From Deltaproteobacteria bacterium (lineage in GTDB: Bacteria; Desulfobacterota; Binatia; UBA9968), in the NCBI GenBank assembly GCA_016210115.1, contig JACQUW010000297.1, positions 1-47,441 of the forward strand: a DNA stretch of 47,441 nucleotides. Direction: 5' to 3'. The notes under the pieces are model-generated. The model was given only the letters and a program-made list of their open reading frames with translations. It had not been told where the DNA came from and did not search any database. The translations under genes and the position numbers were made by a program. This document shows, piece by piece, positions 8,059 to 15,459 of the stretch (position 1 is the first letter of the stretch; every line of letters starts with the position of its first letter).

Positions 8059-9060
8059 GTGAAAACAAGCATGATCCGCTATCTGTCCGCTCTCTTTCTT
8101 ATTCTGCTTGTCGTATCCCCGAATGTCGAAGCTCAATCCTCTCCCGAAAAACTGCGCCTACTCTACAGCGCGGTGGGCGGCTCACAGGCATCGGTCTGGG
8201 TCCCGTTTGAGGTCGGAATCTTCCGGAAATACGGCCTGGACGTCGAGCTCCTTTATGTTGGCGGAGGCGGTCGCGCCGCGCAGGTTGTTCAATCGGGAGA
8301 GGTTCCGATCGGCGTTTTCACAGGAGGCGCCGTCGTCAACTCGAATCTTGCAGGCGGCGACCTGGTCATCATCGCCAGCTCTATGAACGTAATGACATTT
8401 TCGGTAATGGCTCGACCGGAAATCCGCCGCGTTGAAGACCTCCAGGGAAAAAGGATCGGCATTACACGATTCGGCTCAGCGAGCGACTTTGGTTTGCGCT
8501 ATGCCGAAGAACTCTGGTCTGTCAGGCGGCAGCGCAACTTCGCGGTGATGCAGATGGGAGGCATGCCGGAGCTGTTGGCTGCGCTCAGAACTGGGGCGCT
8601 GGATGCCGCTATACTCAATGCGGAGCTGACGATCCTGGCGCGGAAGGAGGGATTTAAACAATTGGCCGACCTATCAAAGATCGGAATTAGCTTTCCGACA
8701 TCGTCCGTCTGCACGACCCGCTCTTTCATCAAACGAAGGGAGAACACGGTGCGGAAGTTCATCCGAGCGTTTGTCGAAGGCGTCCACTTCGCGAAGACGC
8801 AGCGGGCGGCCGGCGTCCAGGTGTTGAAAAAATATTTAAGGAACGATGACACCGCGTTTGTCAACGATCTCTACGACCTTTACATCTTGCAGCACGTACC
8901 GCGAGTTCCGAAACCATCACCTGAATCTGTCAAGACCGTCATGGACCAGATGGCAGAGACGAACCCTCAGGTCACTAACCTCCGTCCCGAACAGTTCATC
9001 GATTTGCGATTTTTCGAAGAGTTGGAAAAAGAGGGCTTTATTCAACGACTGTGGAAATGA
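8059..9060 (+). CDS. NMT1/SsuA-type ABC substrate-binding protein
   Basis: A 333-residue periplasmic binding protein. The Sec signal peptide (LFLILLVVSPNVEA, cleavage near AQS) is followed by the NMT1/THI5-like fold: SQASVWVPFEVGIFRKYGLDVELLYV, GKRIGITRFGSASDFGLRYA and LLAALRTGALDAAIL. This family binds sulfonates, nitriles, pyrimidines or aromatic acids for ABC import. The GTG at 8059 has AAGGGG only two bases upstream and the ATG at 8071 has it 14 bases upstream, so the start is uncertain. No permease or ATPase is adjacent. It resembles the products at 24379-25383 and 41140-42168 (shared GITRFGSA/S signature), forming one paralogous set. Confidence 0.88.
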   Translation: MKTSMIRYLSALFLILLVVSPNVEAQSSPEKLRLLYSAVGGSQASVWVPFEVGIFRKYGLDVELLYVGGGGRAAQVVQSGEVPIGVFTGGAVVNSNLAGGDLVIIASSMNVMTFSVMARPEIRRVEDLQGKRIGITRFGSASDFGLRYAEELWSVRRQRNFAVMQMGGMPELLAALRTGALDAAILNAELTILARKEGFKQLADLSKIGISFPTSSVCTTRSFIKRRENTVRKFIRAFVEGVHFAKTQRAAGVQVLKKYLRNDDTAFVNDLYDLYILQHVPRVPKPSPESVKTVMDQMAETNPQVTNLRPEQFIDLRFFEELEKEGFIQRLWK

Positions 9061-9164
9061 GTCTCCGGAATGCGAAGGGGGTGAAACAAAAAACAACCCC
9101 GGAGGGGCAGGAGGCCTTGTTGCGCTGACTTACACAGGGCCGTAGAGTCGTTTCGGGGTGATTT

Positions 9165-9974
9165 TTATCGAAGTCCTTTAAACACCCGCTCGTTCTGATG
9201 GCATACAATACATGAAGCTTGCCCGCGCTCCTCTAAATCGGAGACGAGCGCGTACGTCAATCCGTTGTCCAACCAAGTGAGCACTTTCCAGCCCGCCACC
9301 GATTGAAAATGAAACCGCAGCCCTTCCCAGGCTATCTCTTCCCCTCCCGATGGTTTTGCCATCGAATCCGAAGTCACGACCAGGGAGATCGGGTGACCGT
9401 TCAATCGATAGACGATATAGGCTGCATAGTCCTCCTTGAAGCCGACCAGACGCGCGCCTTCGACGTGGTAAGGTTTCGGTTCCGTCGCGCCCTGCGGATA
9501 ATCCGGCAACTTCAGATTGAACGGAAGCTTTCCGGCAAACCAGGCAGAGATTCTTTCGGGCGAATCGCTAATGACTTCCAGGGGCAACTGCCCTCTGACG
9601 TGACGCAAATGATTGTCGACCGCCATAGTGACAAAAGGGCTAGGCTCTCCGCGAAAGGGCCCTCCGAGCGCAAACCACAAGACCACCAGGGCGGGCACTA
9701 AGAGCGCGCATGCCGCAATTGGGACCCAGGAAGGCAGGAATTTAAATCGAGAGCCGGGTCGCTGCAGCAACTCCGCAACCTTTGCGCGCAACGATTCCGG
9801 CGCCCTGTAAGTCGGGCGCGCCTTCCGGACCGCCGAGATGAGATCATGCTCGGCATCCAGAGCGGCGCGGCAATCGGCGCAGACTCGAACGTGCCTTTCC
9901 AAAATCAGCCGCTCGCGGTCCTGGAGCTCGTCATCCAGGTACAACGGAATATGTTCGAGGATGTGATTATCCAC
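9165..9974 (-). CDS. Zinc-finger anti-sigma factor with periplasmic CxxCH motif
   Basis: The N-terminus holds an anti-sigma zinc-finger domain (HILEHIPLYLDDELQ...HVRVCADC), one membrane segment follows (VPIAACALLVPALVVLWFALGG), then about 150 periplasmic residues. I prefer the GTG at 9974, which overlaps the sigma gene's TAA (coupled translation); an upstream ATG at 10016 would lie 50 bases inside it. The C-terminus reads SCIVCHQNERVFKGLR, containing a CxxCH covalent haem-binding motif. Anti-sigma factors of this class sequester the cognate ECF factor until a periplasmic signal releases it. A haem-bound terminus would make redox state or haem insertion the signal, which is inference. It is convergent with the binding protein ending at 9060. 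Confidence 0.85.
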   Translation of the reverse strand: MDNHILEHIPLYLDDELQDRERLILERHVRVCADCRAALDAEHDLISAVRKARPTYRAPESLRAKVAELLQRPGSRFKFLPSWVPIAACALLVPALVVLWFALGGPFRGEPSPFVTMAVDNHLRHVRGQLPLEVISDSPERISAWFAGKLPFNLKLPDYPQGATEPKPYHVEGARLVGFKEDYAAYIVYRLNGHPISLVVTSDSMAKPSGGEEIAWEGLRFHFQSVAGWKVLTWLDNGLTYALVSDLEERGQASCIVCHQNERVFKGLR

Positions 9975-10548
9975 TTCTTTTTTTTCGGTGCAGACCCCAG
10001 GAGGTATTCTGGCCATTCAGTATGCCGCGCAGCTCGACCTTCGCGCGGCTCAAGCGAGACATAACGGTCCCCGCGGGACATCCCAAAATCGAAGCAATTT
10101 CCTGATAACTGAATCCTTCAAAATAACGGAGCACGACCACTTCGCGAAACACTTCGGGTAAACGCGCAACCGCCGCGCGAATGTTTTCAGACGAAACGTG
10201 CTGCTCAAATTGCTCATCCGGCCGCTCGCGCTCGTCCGATAACCACGGCTGCAGCGGCCCATCATCGTCGCCATTCTTTACCAGGGAGATAAATTCCGGC
10301 CCTTTGCTACGGTGTCGCCAATCGTTAATCCAGACGTTTCGCAGAATCGTAAATAGCCACACCTTGAGGTCATTTTCAATTTTATGCCGGGTAATTCCCT
10401 TAATGGCACGGAGGCAGGTTTCCTGGACTAAATCCTCGGCGTCGACGGGATTACGCGTCAACGACATCGCAAACCCGTAAAGCGCATCGAGGTTCTTCAC
10501 GATGGCCTGTTCACAGTTGCCAGAGTTTTTTGCCCAGAACCGGATCAC
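9967..10548 (-). CDS. ECF-family RNA polymerase sigma factor
   Basis: The 193-residue protein has region 2 (LYGFAMSLTRNPVDAEDLVQETCLRAIKG and VWLFTILRNVWINDWRHR) at about residues 27-80 and region 4 (LPEVFREVVVLRYFEGFSYQEIASILGCPAGTVMSRLSRAK) at about 130-170, without regions 1.1 or 3, as in extracytoplasmic-function sigma factors. It directs polymerase to a regulon, probably including the divergent respiratory cluster, because an ECF-type promoter lies in the intervening spacer. The anti-sigma gene overlaps its 3' end. Confidence 0.95.
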   Translation of the reverse strand: MIRFWAKNSGNCEQAIVKNLDALYGFAMSLTRNPVDAEDLVQETCLRAIKGITRHKIENDLKVWLFTILRNVWINDWRHRSKGPEFISLVKNGDDDGPLQPWLSDERERPDEQFEQHVSSENIRAAVARLPEVFREVVVLRYFEGFSYQEIASILGCPAGTVMSRLSRAKVELRGILNGQNTSWGLHRKKRSG

Positions 10549-10690
10549 ATCGCGAACTCCTGCAGGATAGTCCGTCCGCCAACCTCGTTCTTGCGGGAAC
10601 CCTGTCTCGTTTCAGTCAAAAGAATTACACCTCTCTTTTCACGAGTCAATCTGTAAATGGGTCCCACCAATAATAACGCTTTCGACGGCG

Positions 10691-10723
10691 ATTTATTCCG
10701 TTCTGAAATTACCGGGAATAAAT
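10691..10723. promoter_or_regulatory. 9-bp perfect inverted repeat overlapping ECF-type -35
   Basis: ATTTATTCC and GGAATAAAT form a perfect inverted repeat separated by 15 bases. Its right arm contains the GGAAT of the promoter-like element. This is the expected geometry for a dimeric regulator that blocks or modulates the -35 region. Confidence 0.45.
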
Positions 10724-10742
10724 TCTCGCTTCGGTTGTCTTA
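10715..10742 (+). promoter_or_regulatory. ECF-type promoter for the respiratory cluster
   Basis: GGAAT (10715-10719) and GTCTTA (10737-10742) are separated by 17 bases, resembling ECF promoters of the GGAAC/T-N16-17-GTCT class. It points toward the cupredoxin gene about 95 bases downstream and lies between that gene and the divergent ECF sigma gene. Confidence 0.5.
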
Positions 10743-10835
10743 TCTATCACCAGGAGTTCCAGGGTGGAGCTGAGGGAGCGGCAGCGACCTCTTATACCGG
10801 CCGGTTGTTGTTTTATTTATTTGAGGAGGAAAAGC

Positions 10836-11588
10836 ATGCCCACCAAATCTACGTCGCGTCTCTCTCTTACGTTGTGTGTTTCGTTTTTTCTCGGTTCCAT
10901 GACTGTAGACCCTTCACAGGTGTCGTCGGCCCAGGAAACCAAGGCCGCGGATGGCGGCGCGCTCGAGGGCAAGGTGGTATTTAGTGGAACTCCCCCTGGC
11001 CCACGAAAGATCATTCCCACACAAGATCTCGAGGTCTGTGGTAGTGCTCGAGACGAGCCGCGGATTGTTCTGGGAAAGGATAACACCGTTAGGGGAGCGA
11101 TCGTTTACTTGAAGGGGGTTCAGAAGGCCAAACCATTTCAAAAGCCCAAGAAACCTCCTGTTATTGACAACGTGAAGTGCAAATTCGAGCCCGAGGTCCA
11201 GGTGGTGCCGACAGGGACAGAACTGCTCGTTCACAATTCCGACCCCATCCTCCACAACACCCACGGTTTTCTTATCGCCGGTACGAGCAAGCGGACGGTT
11301 TTTAACCATGCACTCCCTCAAAAGGGTCAACAGTTCAAGTCGTCGCTCAAGCAGCCGGGAATTGTGGATGTCAGATGCGACATACACGGCCATATGCAAG
11401 CCTGGATCTTGGTGGCCGAAAACCCCTACTACGCGGTTACGAAAGAGGATGGGGCTTTTGCCATCAAAGATATCCCCCCGGGAAAGTATACTTTGGTTAC
11501 TTTTCAGCCACACACAGGGACCACAGAAACCCCGGTAACCGTGGAGGCCAAAAAAACGAATAACGTTACGGTCGAGCTAAAAAAGTAA
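10836..11588 (+). CDS. Secreted cupredoxin-like protein with carboxypeptidase-regulatory fold
   Basis: The start is set by a perfect GAGGAGG ribosome-binding site 7 bases before the ATG. A signal peptide (RLSLTLCVSFFLGSM...SSA) precedes a cupredoxin-like domain. Potential type 1 copper ligands are His in HNSDPILHNTHGF and Cys/His/Met in VRCDIHGHMQAW. The C-terminal segment (DGAFAIKDIPPGKYTLVTFQPHTG) is the beta-sandwich typical of carboxypeptidase-regulatory-like domains. Related proteins are often annotated methylamine utilisation protein. As first gene of the respiratory cluster it may shuttle electrons in the periplasm between the Sox-like or cytochrome components and the oxidase; this role is inferred from context. 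Confidence 0.82.
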   Translation: MPTKSTSRLSLTLCVSFFLGSMTVDPSQVSSAQETKAADGGALEGKVVFSGTPPGPRKIIPTQDLEVCGSARDEPRIVLGKDNTVRGAIVYLKGVQKAKPFQKPKKPPVIDNVKCKFEPEVQVVPTGTELLVHNSDPILHNTHGFLIAGTSKRTVFNHALPQKGQQFKSSLKQPGIVDVRCDIHGHMQAWILVAENPYYAVTKEDGAFAIKDIPPGKYTLVTFQPHTGTTETPVTVEAKKTNNVTVELKK

Positions 11589-11638
11589 GCGGCAGAGAGT
11601 GTCGCAGGGACGCCAAGTGTGAAAAGGAGGGCGTATCG

Positions 11639-12775
11639 ATGAGCGATCTGGAACGTGAGCGTCGCGTGATCGAAAGTGAACTGAACAAGCCGGATGACCG
11701 GCCTGATCGATCTCTCAAAATAACCCGGAGAACCTTTCTTCATAGATCAATCGTGGCGGGCGCCGCGGCCGGAGCGGCTACTTACGGCTGGTTTCCGCTG
11801 ATCAATACTCTCAACATGGCGTTCGGAGCTCAGGCCCCATTTGCCTTCGCCTGGATTTCGGACACACACCTCTATCCCAAAAACGTCAATACCCGATTCG
11901 TCGAGAAAGCCACCCGGGCGGTCAAAGACGTCCAGGCCATGAAACCGCCGCCGGACTTCCTCATGTTCGGAGGCGATCTGGCCCAATTGGGCGATCCCGT
12001 GGAGCTGCGGCTGGGGAACGACATCCTCAAGGAAATAACACTCAAGAAGCACTTCATCCCCGGCGAGCACGACTGGTATCTGGATATGGGTAAAACCTGG
12101 TCAAGTTTGTTCGGCAAATCCCCCTGGACGTTTGAACACAAGGGCGTGACATTCATCGGACTCGACACGGTAAGTCGCGCGCCTGACTATTGGTCCGCAT
12201 CCAAGATGAGTCCGAAGGATAGGATGGGGCACATGGCCACTCTGGATGGATCGGTGGCCGGACCATGGGCCGGCGTCGGCAACGACCAGCTTCAGTGGTT
12301 GAACAAAACGCTTTCGCCTTTGGCAAAAGACAAGCCGATTGTGATTTTCACCCACAATCCTTTGTACGAGTATTATCCTCCATGGAACTTCTGGGTCAGG
12401 GATTGGCGCCAGGTTCACGAGATACTGAAGCCGTACGCCAACGTAACGAATATTCACGGCCATACGCATCAGGTTCTCTACAACGAAATCGGCGCCATGA
12501 GATCGATCGGCATGCTTGCCACCTCTTGGCCCTGGCCGTACGCGCCGGAAGGAGTTCCGGCGCTGACCAAACCGATGATACGAGCCAATCCCGGCGATCA
12601 CTTTGATGGCGTGGGCTGGGGTAAGATGACCATAAAGGCGCCAAGGGTGGAGCACGAATACATGATGTGGCGTAAGGACGTTTATGCGGAAACGGCCGTC
12701 GACTCAGGGACTGGGGACAACGGGAATCAGATCTTGAGACCGCGCGTCGCCGATCAGATGTGGCCGTACAAATAG
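11639..12775 (+). CDS. Tat-exported calcineurin-like metallophosphoesterase
   Basis: An N-terminal twin-arginine signal (TRRTFLHRSIVAGAAAGAA, residues 29-47) precedes a calcineurin-like fold: DTH at 75-77, GGD at 111-113, GEHD at 142-145, H239 (FTHNPL) and HGHTH at 273-277. These are the dinuclear metal ligands, except that the canonical GNHD is GEHD, swapping a metal-binding Asn for Glu. The family cleaves phosphoesters. SoxB, which hydrolyses sulfate from the SoxYZ carrier, belongs to the same superfamily. Since a SoxYZ fusion lies two genes downstream and no canonical SoxB is visible, a SoxB-like role is attractive but unproven. A GGAGGG site precedes the ATG. Confidence 0.88.
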   Translation: MSDLERERRVIESELNKPDDRPDRSLKITRRTFLHRSIVAGAAAGAATYGWFPLINTLNMAFGAQAPFAFAWISDTHLYPKNVNTRFVEKATRAVKDVQAMKPPPDFLMFGGDLAQLGDPVELRLGNDILKEITLKKHFIPGEHDWYLDMGKTWSSLFGKSPWTFEHKGVTFIGLDTVSRAPDYWSASKMSPKDRMGHMATLDGSVAGPWAGVGNDQLQWLNKTLSPLAKDKPIVIFTHNPLYEYYPPWNFWVRDWRQVHEILKPYANVTNIHGHTHQVLYNEIGAMRSIGMLATSWPWPYAPEGVPALTKPMIRANPGDHFDGVGWGKMTIKAPRVEHEYMMWRKDVYAETAVDSGTGDNGNQILRPRVADQMWPYK

Positions 12776-12799
12776 CGAGCGAAAGGAAGGTGAAGCGTT

Positions 12800-13258
12800 A
12801 TGGGAAAGATTCTCCTGTGGCGTGGTGGACCTCTTCTCTTTGTGGCGGCCCTTTTCGTTTTCGTGTCTCGAATGGATGAAGTCGAGGCTCACAAAGAAAA
12901 ACATACTCCGGCGCAACTCAAGGCTTTCCAGGATGTTTTCATGGAACAGGTGCGAACCGGAGATCTCTTGTTTCACGGGGACGCTGCAACCGAAAAACAA
13001 CTCGGCGTGAATTTGTCAAGAACCGGCATGGCCTGCGCCATGTGTCATCCTTTCGCTTCGGATACGCACCCGCACGAATTTCCCAAGTTCCAGGAGCAGA
13101 TGCAAGAGTTCGCGACTCTGCGGGATATGATCAACTGGTGCATCGAAAATCCCAACGAGGGAGAGAAGATCGATGTCAACAGCCCGGCGATGAAAGCGCT
13201 AGAGACGTACCATTACTGGTCTAATAAGGCGTCGACGCTGGATCCGGGGAAGCACTAG
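12800..13258 (+). CDS. SoxA/TsdA-like monohaem cytochrome c
   Basis: The 152-residue exported protein (membrane-type signal LLFVAALFVFVSRMDEVEA) has one CAMCH haem motif at residues 79-83. The end of the domain, RDMINWCIENP...SPAMKALETYHYWSNKA, matches the C-terminal pattern of SoxA/TsdA-type cytochromes (INxCxE, MxALxxYxxW). In those proteins the domain handles thiosulfate. It would accept electrons from oxidation of a sulfur compound bound to the SoxYZ-like carrier and pass them to the oxidase. It sits 24 bases after the metallophosphoesterase with its own AAGGAAGG ribosome-binding site. Confidence 0.82.
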   Translation: MGKILLWRGGPLLFVAALFVFVSRMDEVEAHKEKHTPAQLKAFQDVFMEQVRTGDLLFHGDAATEKQLGVNLSRTGMACAMCHPFASDTHPHEFPKFQEQMQEFATLRDMINWCIENPNEGEKIDVNSPAMKALETYHYWSNKASTLDPGKH

Positions 13259-13321
13259 GCGGGGAGCTGGTGGCTTGGCAGAATCTGATTTGAGAATGCG
13301 TATGCACAATGTTTTGCTTTG

Positions 13322-13391
13322 CGTCATTCCCGTGGAAACGGGAATCCAGACTTGTTCATAATCTGGACTCCCGCGTTCGCGGGAGTGACGA
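13322..13391. repeat. dRS3-like triple-hairpin palindrome, copy 1
   Basis: ATTCCCGT ggaa ACGGGAAT, then a CCAGA...TCTGG stem, then ACTCCCGCG ttc GCGGGAGT. This has the architecture of dispersed ATTCCC-N-GGGAAT repeats. It lies just before the soxYZ start codon and occupies the leader. A second full copy is at 41011-41072 and a half copy at 4151-4184. Confidence 0.7.
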
Positions 13392-13399
13392 CTCTTGTT

Positions 13400-14227
13400 A
13401 TGATGAGTCATTTGGACATTTCCCGAAGAAGTTTCTGTACGTGGAGCTCCGCACTTGTGCTAGCGGGAATCTTTACGGGTCTGAAGAGCCGATTTCTGCT
13501 CGCGCTCGAGCCATCCCCCACGACGCTGAAGGAACTCCACACGCCGAATCTGATCCTGCCGGCCATGACGCGAAACGGCACTCACGTTCCGGTCGCCGTC
13601 AAGATGAATCATCCCATGGAACCGCATCACTACATCCGGCAGATCCAGTTCCTTAACGAAGCCGATCCAATCCCGTCCAAAGGGATTTTTCATCCCACGC
13701 CCGCTAACGGCGAGCTCCACTTCGCCTTCCAGGCCCGAATGCACAGCGGCACTTCCACCGTGCTCGCCGTCGCCGAATGCAACTTACACGGCAAGTGGAC
13801 CGGCCGCAGCCAGATTACCATCCCGGACGGGCAAGGAGGCTGCGCCACGGCGGACGGAACGAAAGAAGCAAAAACGAAAGAAGAGATTCTCCCGCCCGTA
13901 ATCCGCATTCCCGAGCTGGTCCGTCGTGGACGACTGGTCAAAGGAGAGACGGCGGAAGTTCAGGTCAAGTTCAAGCACCCCAGCAAAACCGGGCTCCTCT
14001 ATGAAAACAAAAAGTTCGTTCAGGTCGAGGAGCCCCTGTATGTAAAATCGATGCAGGTTTTTTACGGCGACCGCGTGGTCAGCCGCTATGAAATGACTCC
14101 CGGATTGAGCGACAACCCCTTTCTCAAATTCAAACTCAAGTTCGTCGAGGCGAAACCGATTCGCGTTGTTTTTACCAACAGCCTCGGCCGGCAATACACC
14201 GCCTTTACGGAGGTCGCCTTATCCTAG
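13400..14227 (+). CDS. Tat-exported SoxY-SoxZ fusion carrier protein
   Basis: A twin-arginine signal (ISRRSFCTWSSALVLAG) precedes a SoxY-like domain (about residues 40-155) ending in GQGGCATADG, the counterpart of the SoxY GGCGG swinging arm. Its Cys (about residue 148) would bind the sulfur substrate. A SoxZ-like domain follows (PPVIRIPELVRRGRLVKGETAEVQVKFKHPSKTG...). In Sox systems Y and Z are separate; here one chain carries both, and the carrier arm is internal. The upstream codons come from a palindromic repeat, so the ATG at 13400 (or the adjacent 13403) is the start. The protein probably carries thiosulfate- or sulfite-derived sulfur between neighbouring periplasmic enzymes. Confidence 0.85.
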   Translation: MMSHLDISRRSFCTWSSALVLAGIFTGLKSRFLLALEPSPTTLKELHTPNLILPAMTRNGTHVPVAVKMNHPMEPHHYIRQIQFLNEADPIPSKGIFHPTPANGELHFAFQARMHSGTSTVLAVAECNLHGKWTGRSQITIPDGQGGCATADGTKEAKTKEEILPPVIRIPELVRRGRLVKGETAEVQVKFKHPSKTGLLYENKKFVQVEEPLYVKSMQVFYGDRVVSRYEMTPGLSDNPFLKFKLKFVEAKPIRVVFTNSLGRQYTAFTEVALS

Positions 14228-14256
14228 GAAACAGATGGACCGCGATTACGCTGACA

Positions 14257-15459
14257 GTGCTGCTCTTCGTGATCGATCTGCTTGGCCGGACCGGTCCCTT
14301 CTCAGAGACTTTACCCGCCGGAATCCAAGCCGTTGTCGCAGGGTCCGCCCAAAAAGCCGCCGATTTCCACGTCAATCCTCCTCCGGCGGCTCAATGCGCC
14401 TCTTGCCATGCGGAGCATTTCCAGGATTGGAGCCGCTCATCTCACGCCCGCTCTCTCACCTCGGAAGGTTTTCTCAGGACTTTTCCGCAATATCTCGACT
14501 TTGTTGGAATCCGGGCCCGAGAGGACCCGCAAGTCTCCATGGCCTGCTTCAACTGTCATGCCCCTCTCCTGAAAAACGCCGATTCAGAGATTATTCGCCG
14601 GGTGGCCGCTTTCGTGGTGGCGAAGGACATTAACAAGCTCGACGGCTTTGAAGTGGGCTGCGTCGCCTGCCATGCGGAGGGGAACGGCGTCTTCTCGGGA
14701 CCGATCAGGAATCCGAAGGGCAATCTCTTCCACGCTTCAAAGTTTTCGGCTTCTTATAAAGAGGCATCCTTCTGCGCCACTTGCCACACATGGGCTCCAG
14801 CCAGCATTCCATGTTCCGACGTTTACAGCGATTGGAAGAAAAGCCGCGCGGCAAAGCAGGGCACCACGTGCCAGGCCTGTCATATGGCTGAGCGCGTTGG
14901 GATCACGGCTGTAGGATTGCCGCAGAGAAAAATACGCAGCCATATTGTTCCTGGTGGGCGGTCGGCTGACCTGCTGCAAAAGGCAGTGGCCCTTCATCTC
15001 AAGGCCGCCTTCCGGCAAGAGCATCTTGAAGTCACCGCCACAGTCCGCAATCTTACTCCGCATCGCGTGCCTGACGGCTGACCATGGAACAGTTACGCGG
15101 TCCTGGAGGTGACCGTATCGGACGAAACGGGATGGGAGTTCGACACGTTAAAGCGGGTCTATGCCAATTTCGGTCTCGATAAGAACGGGGAGACCACGGG
15201 GGTGGCGTGGAAGATTGTCTACCCATCGCCCAGTTCGACGGCTTTGAAGCCGGAAGAGATTCGAAATGAAAAACTGATCTTTCCTGTCCAGCCGCGGGAC
15301 GCGAAGCAGTTCACTATCCAGGCCAGGATGCGCTATCACTACACACCGCCCTCGCCGGAGGGCTTCGGACACGAGCCTGAGGCAACGAAAATCGTGGAGA
15401 CGACTTTGACCATTCCCGGCAAGCGCCCGTTGATCCACCGGAGAGCAGCGCATGGGTAA
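14257..15459 (+). CDS. Pentaheme cytochrome c interrupted by one in-frame UGA
   Basis: One reading frame runs to a TAA at 15459 with a single internal TGA at 15079-15081. Before it are five CxxCH motifs: CASCH, CFNCH, CVACH, CATCH and CQACH, as in c554-like multihaem cytochromes. After it the frame continues uninterrupted for about 125 codons into a beta-rich domain (SYAVLEVTVSDETGWEF...) and ends overlapping the oxidase gene's ATG. The context is RVPDG-UGA-PWNSY. A GCGGTC/GACCGT hairpin with an 8-base loop lies 21 bases after the UGA. Selenocysteine insertion, a recent nonsense change (TGC/TGG to TGA) or a sequencing error are the alternatives. The GTG start is provisional; the frame is open upstream into soxYZ. 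It probably feeds electrons to the oxidase. Confidence 0.75.
15097..15116 (+). promoter_or_regulatory. SECIS-like hairpin downstream of in-frame UGA
   Basis: A 6-bp stem GCGGTC/GACCGT (one G-U pair) with loop CTGGAGGT lies with 21 bases between the UGA and the loop, inside the distance range reported for bacterial SECIS elements. The loop lacks the usual G in its first two positions, so it is only a candidate. Confidence 0.3.

Noticed and set aside
13319..13399. N-terminal extension of the SoxYZ fusion (RHSRGNGNPDLFIIWTPAF...)
   Set aside because: These codons are translation of a palindromic repeat, and the Tat signal begins only after the ATG at 13400.
15109..15459. Separate 116-residue gene starting at GTG 15109
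   Set aside because: It is in the same phase as the pentaheme frame, has no ribosome-binding site or signal peptide, and starts inside a beta strand, so it is better read as the C-terminal domain beyond the UGA.
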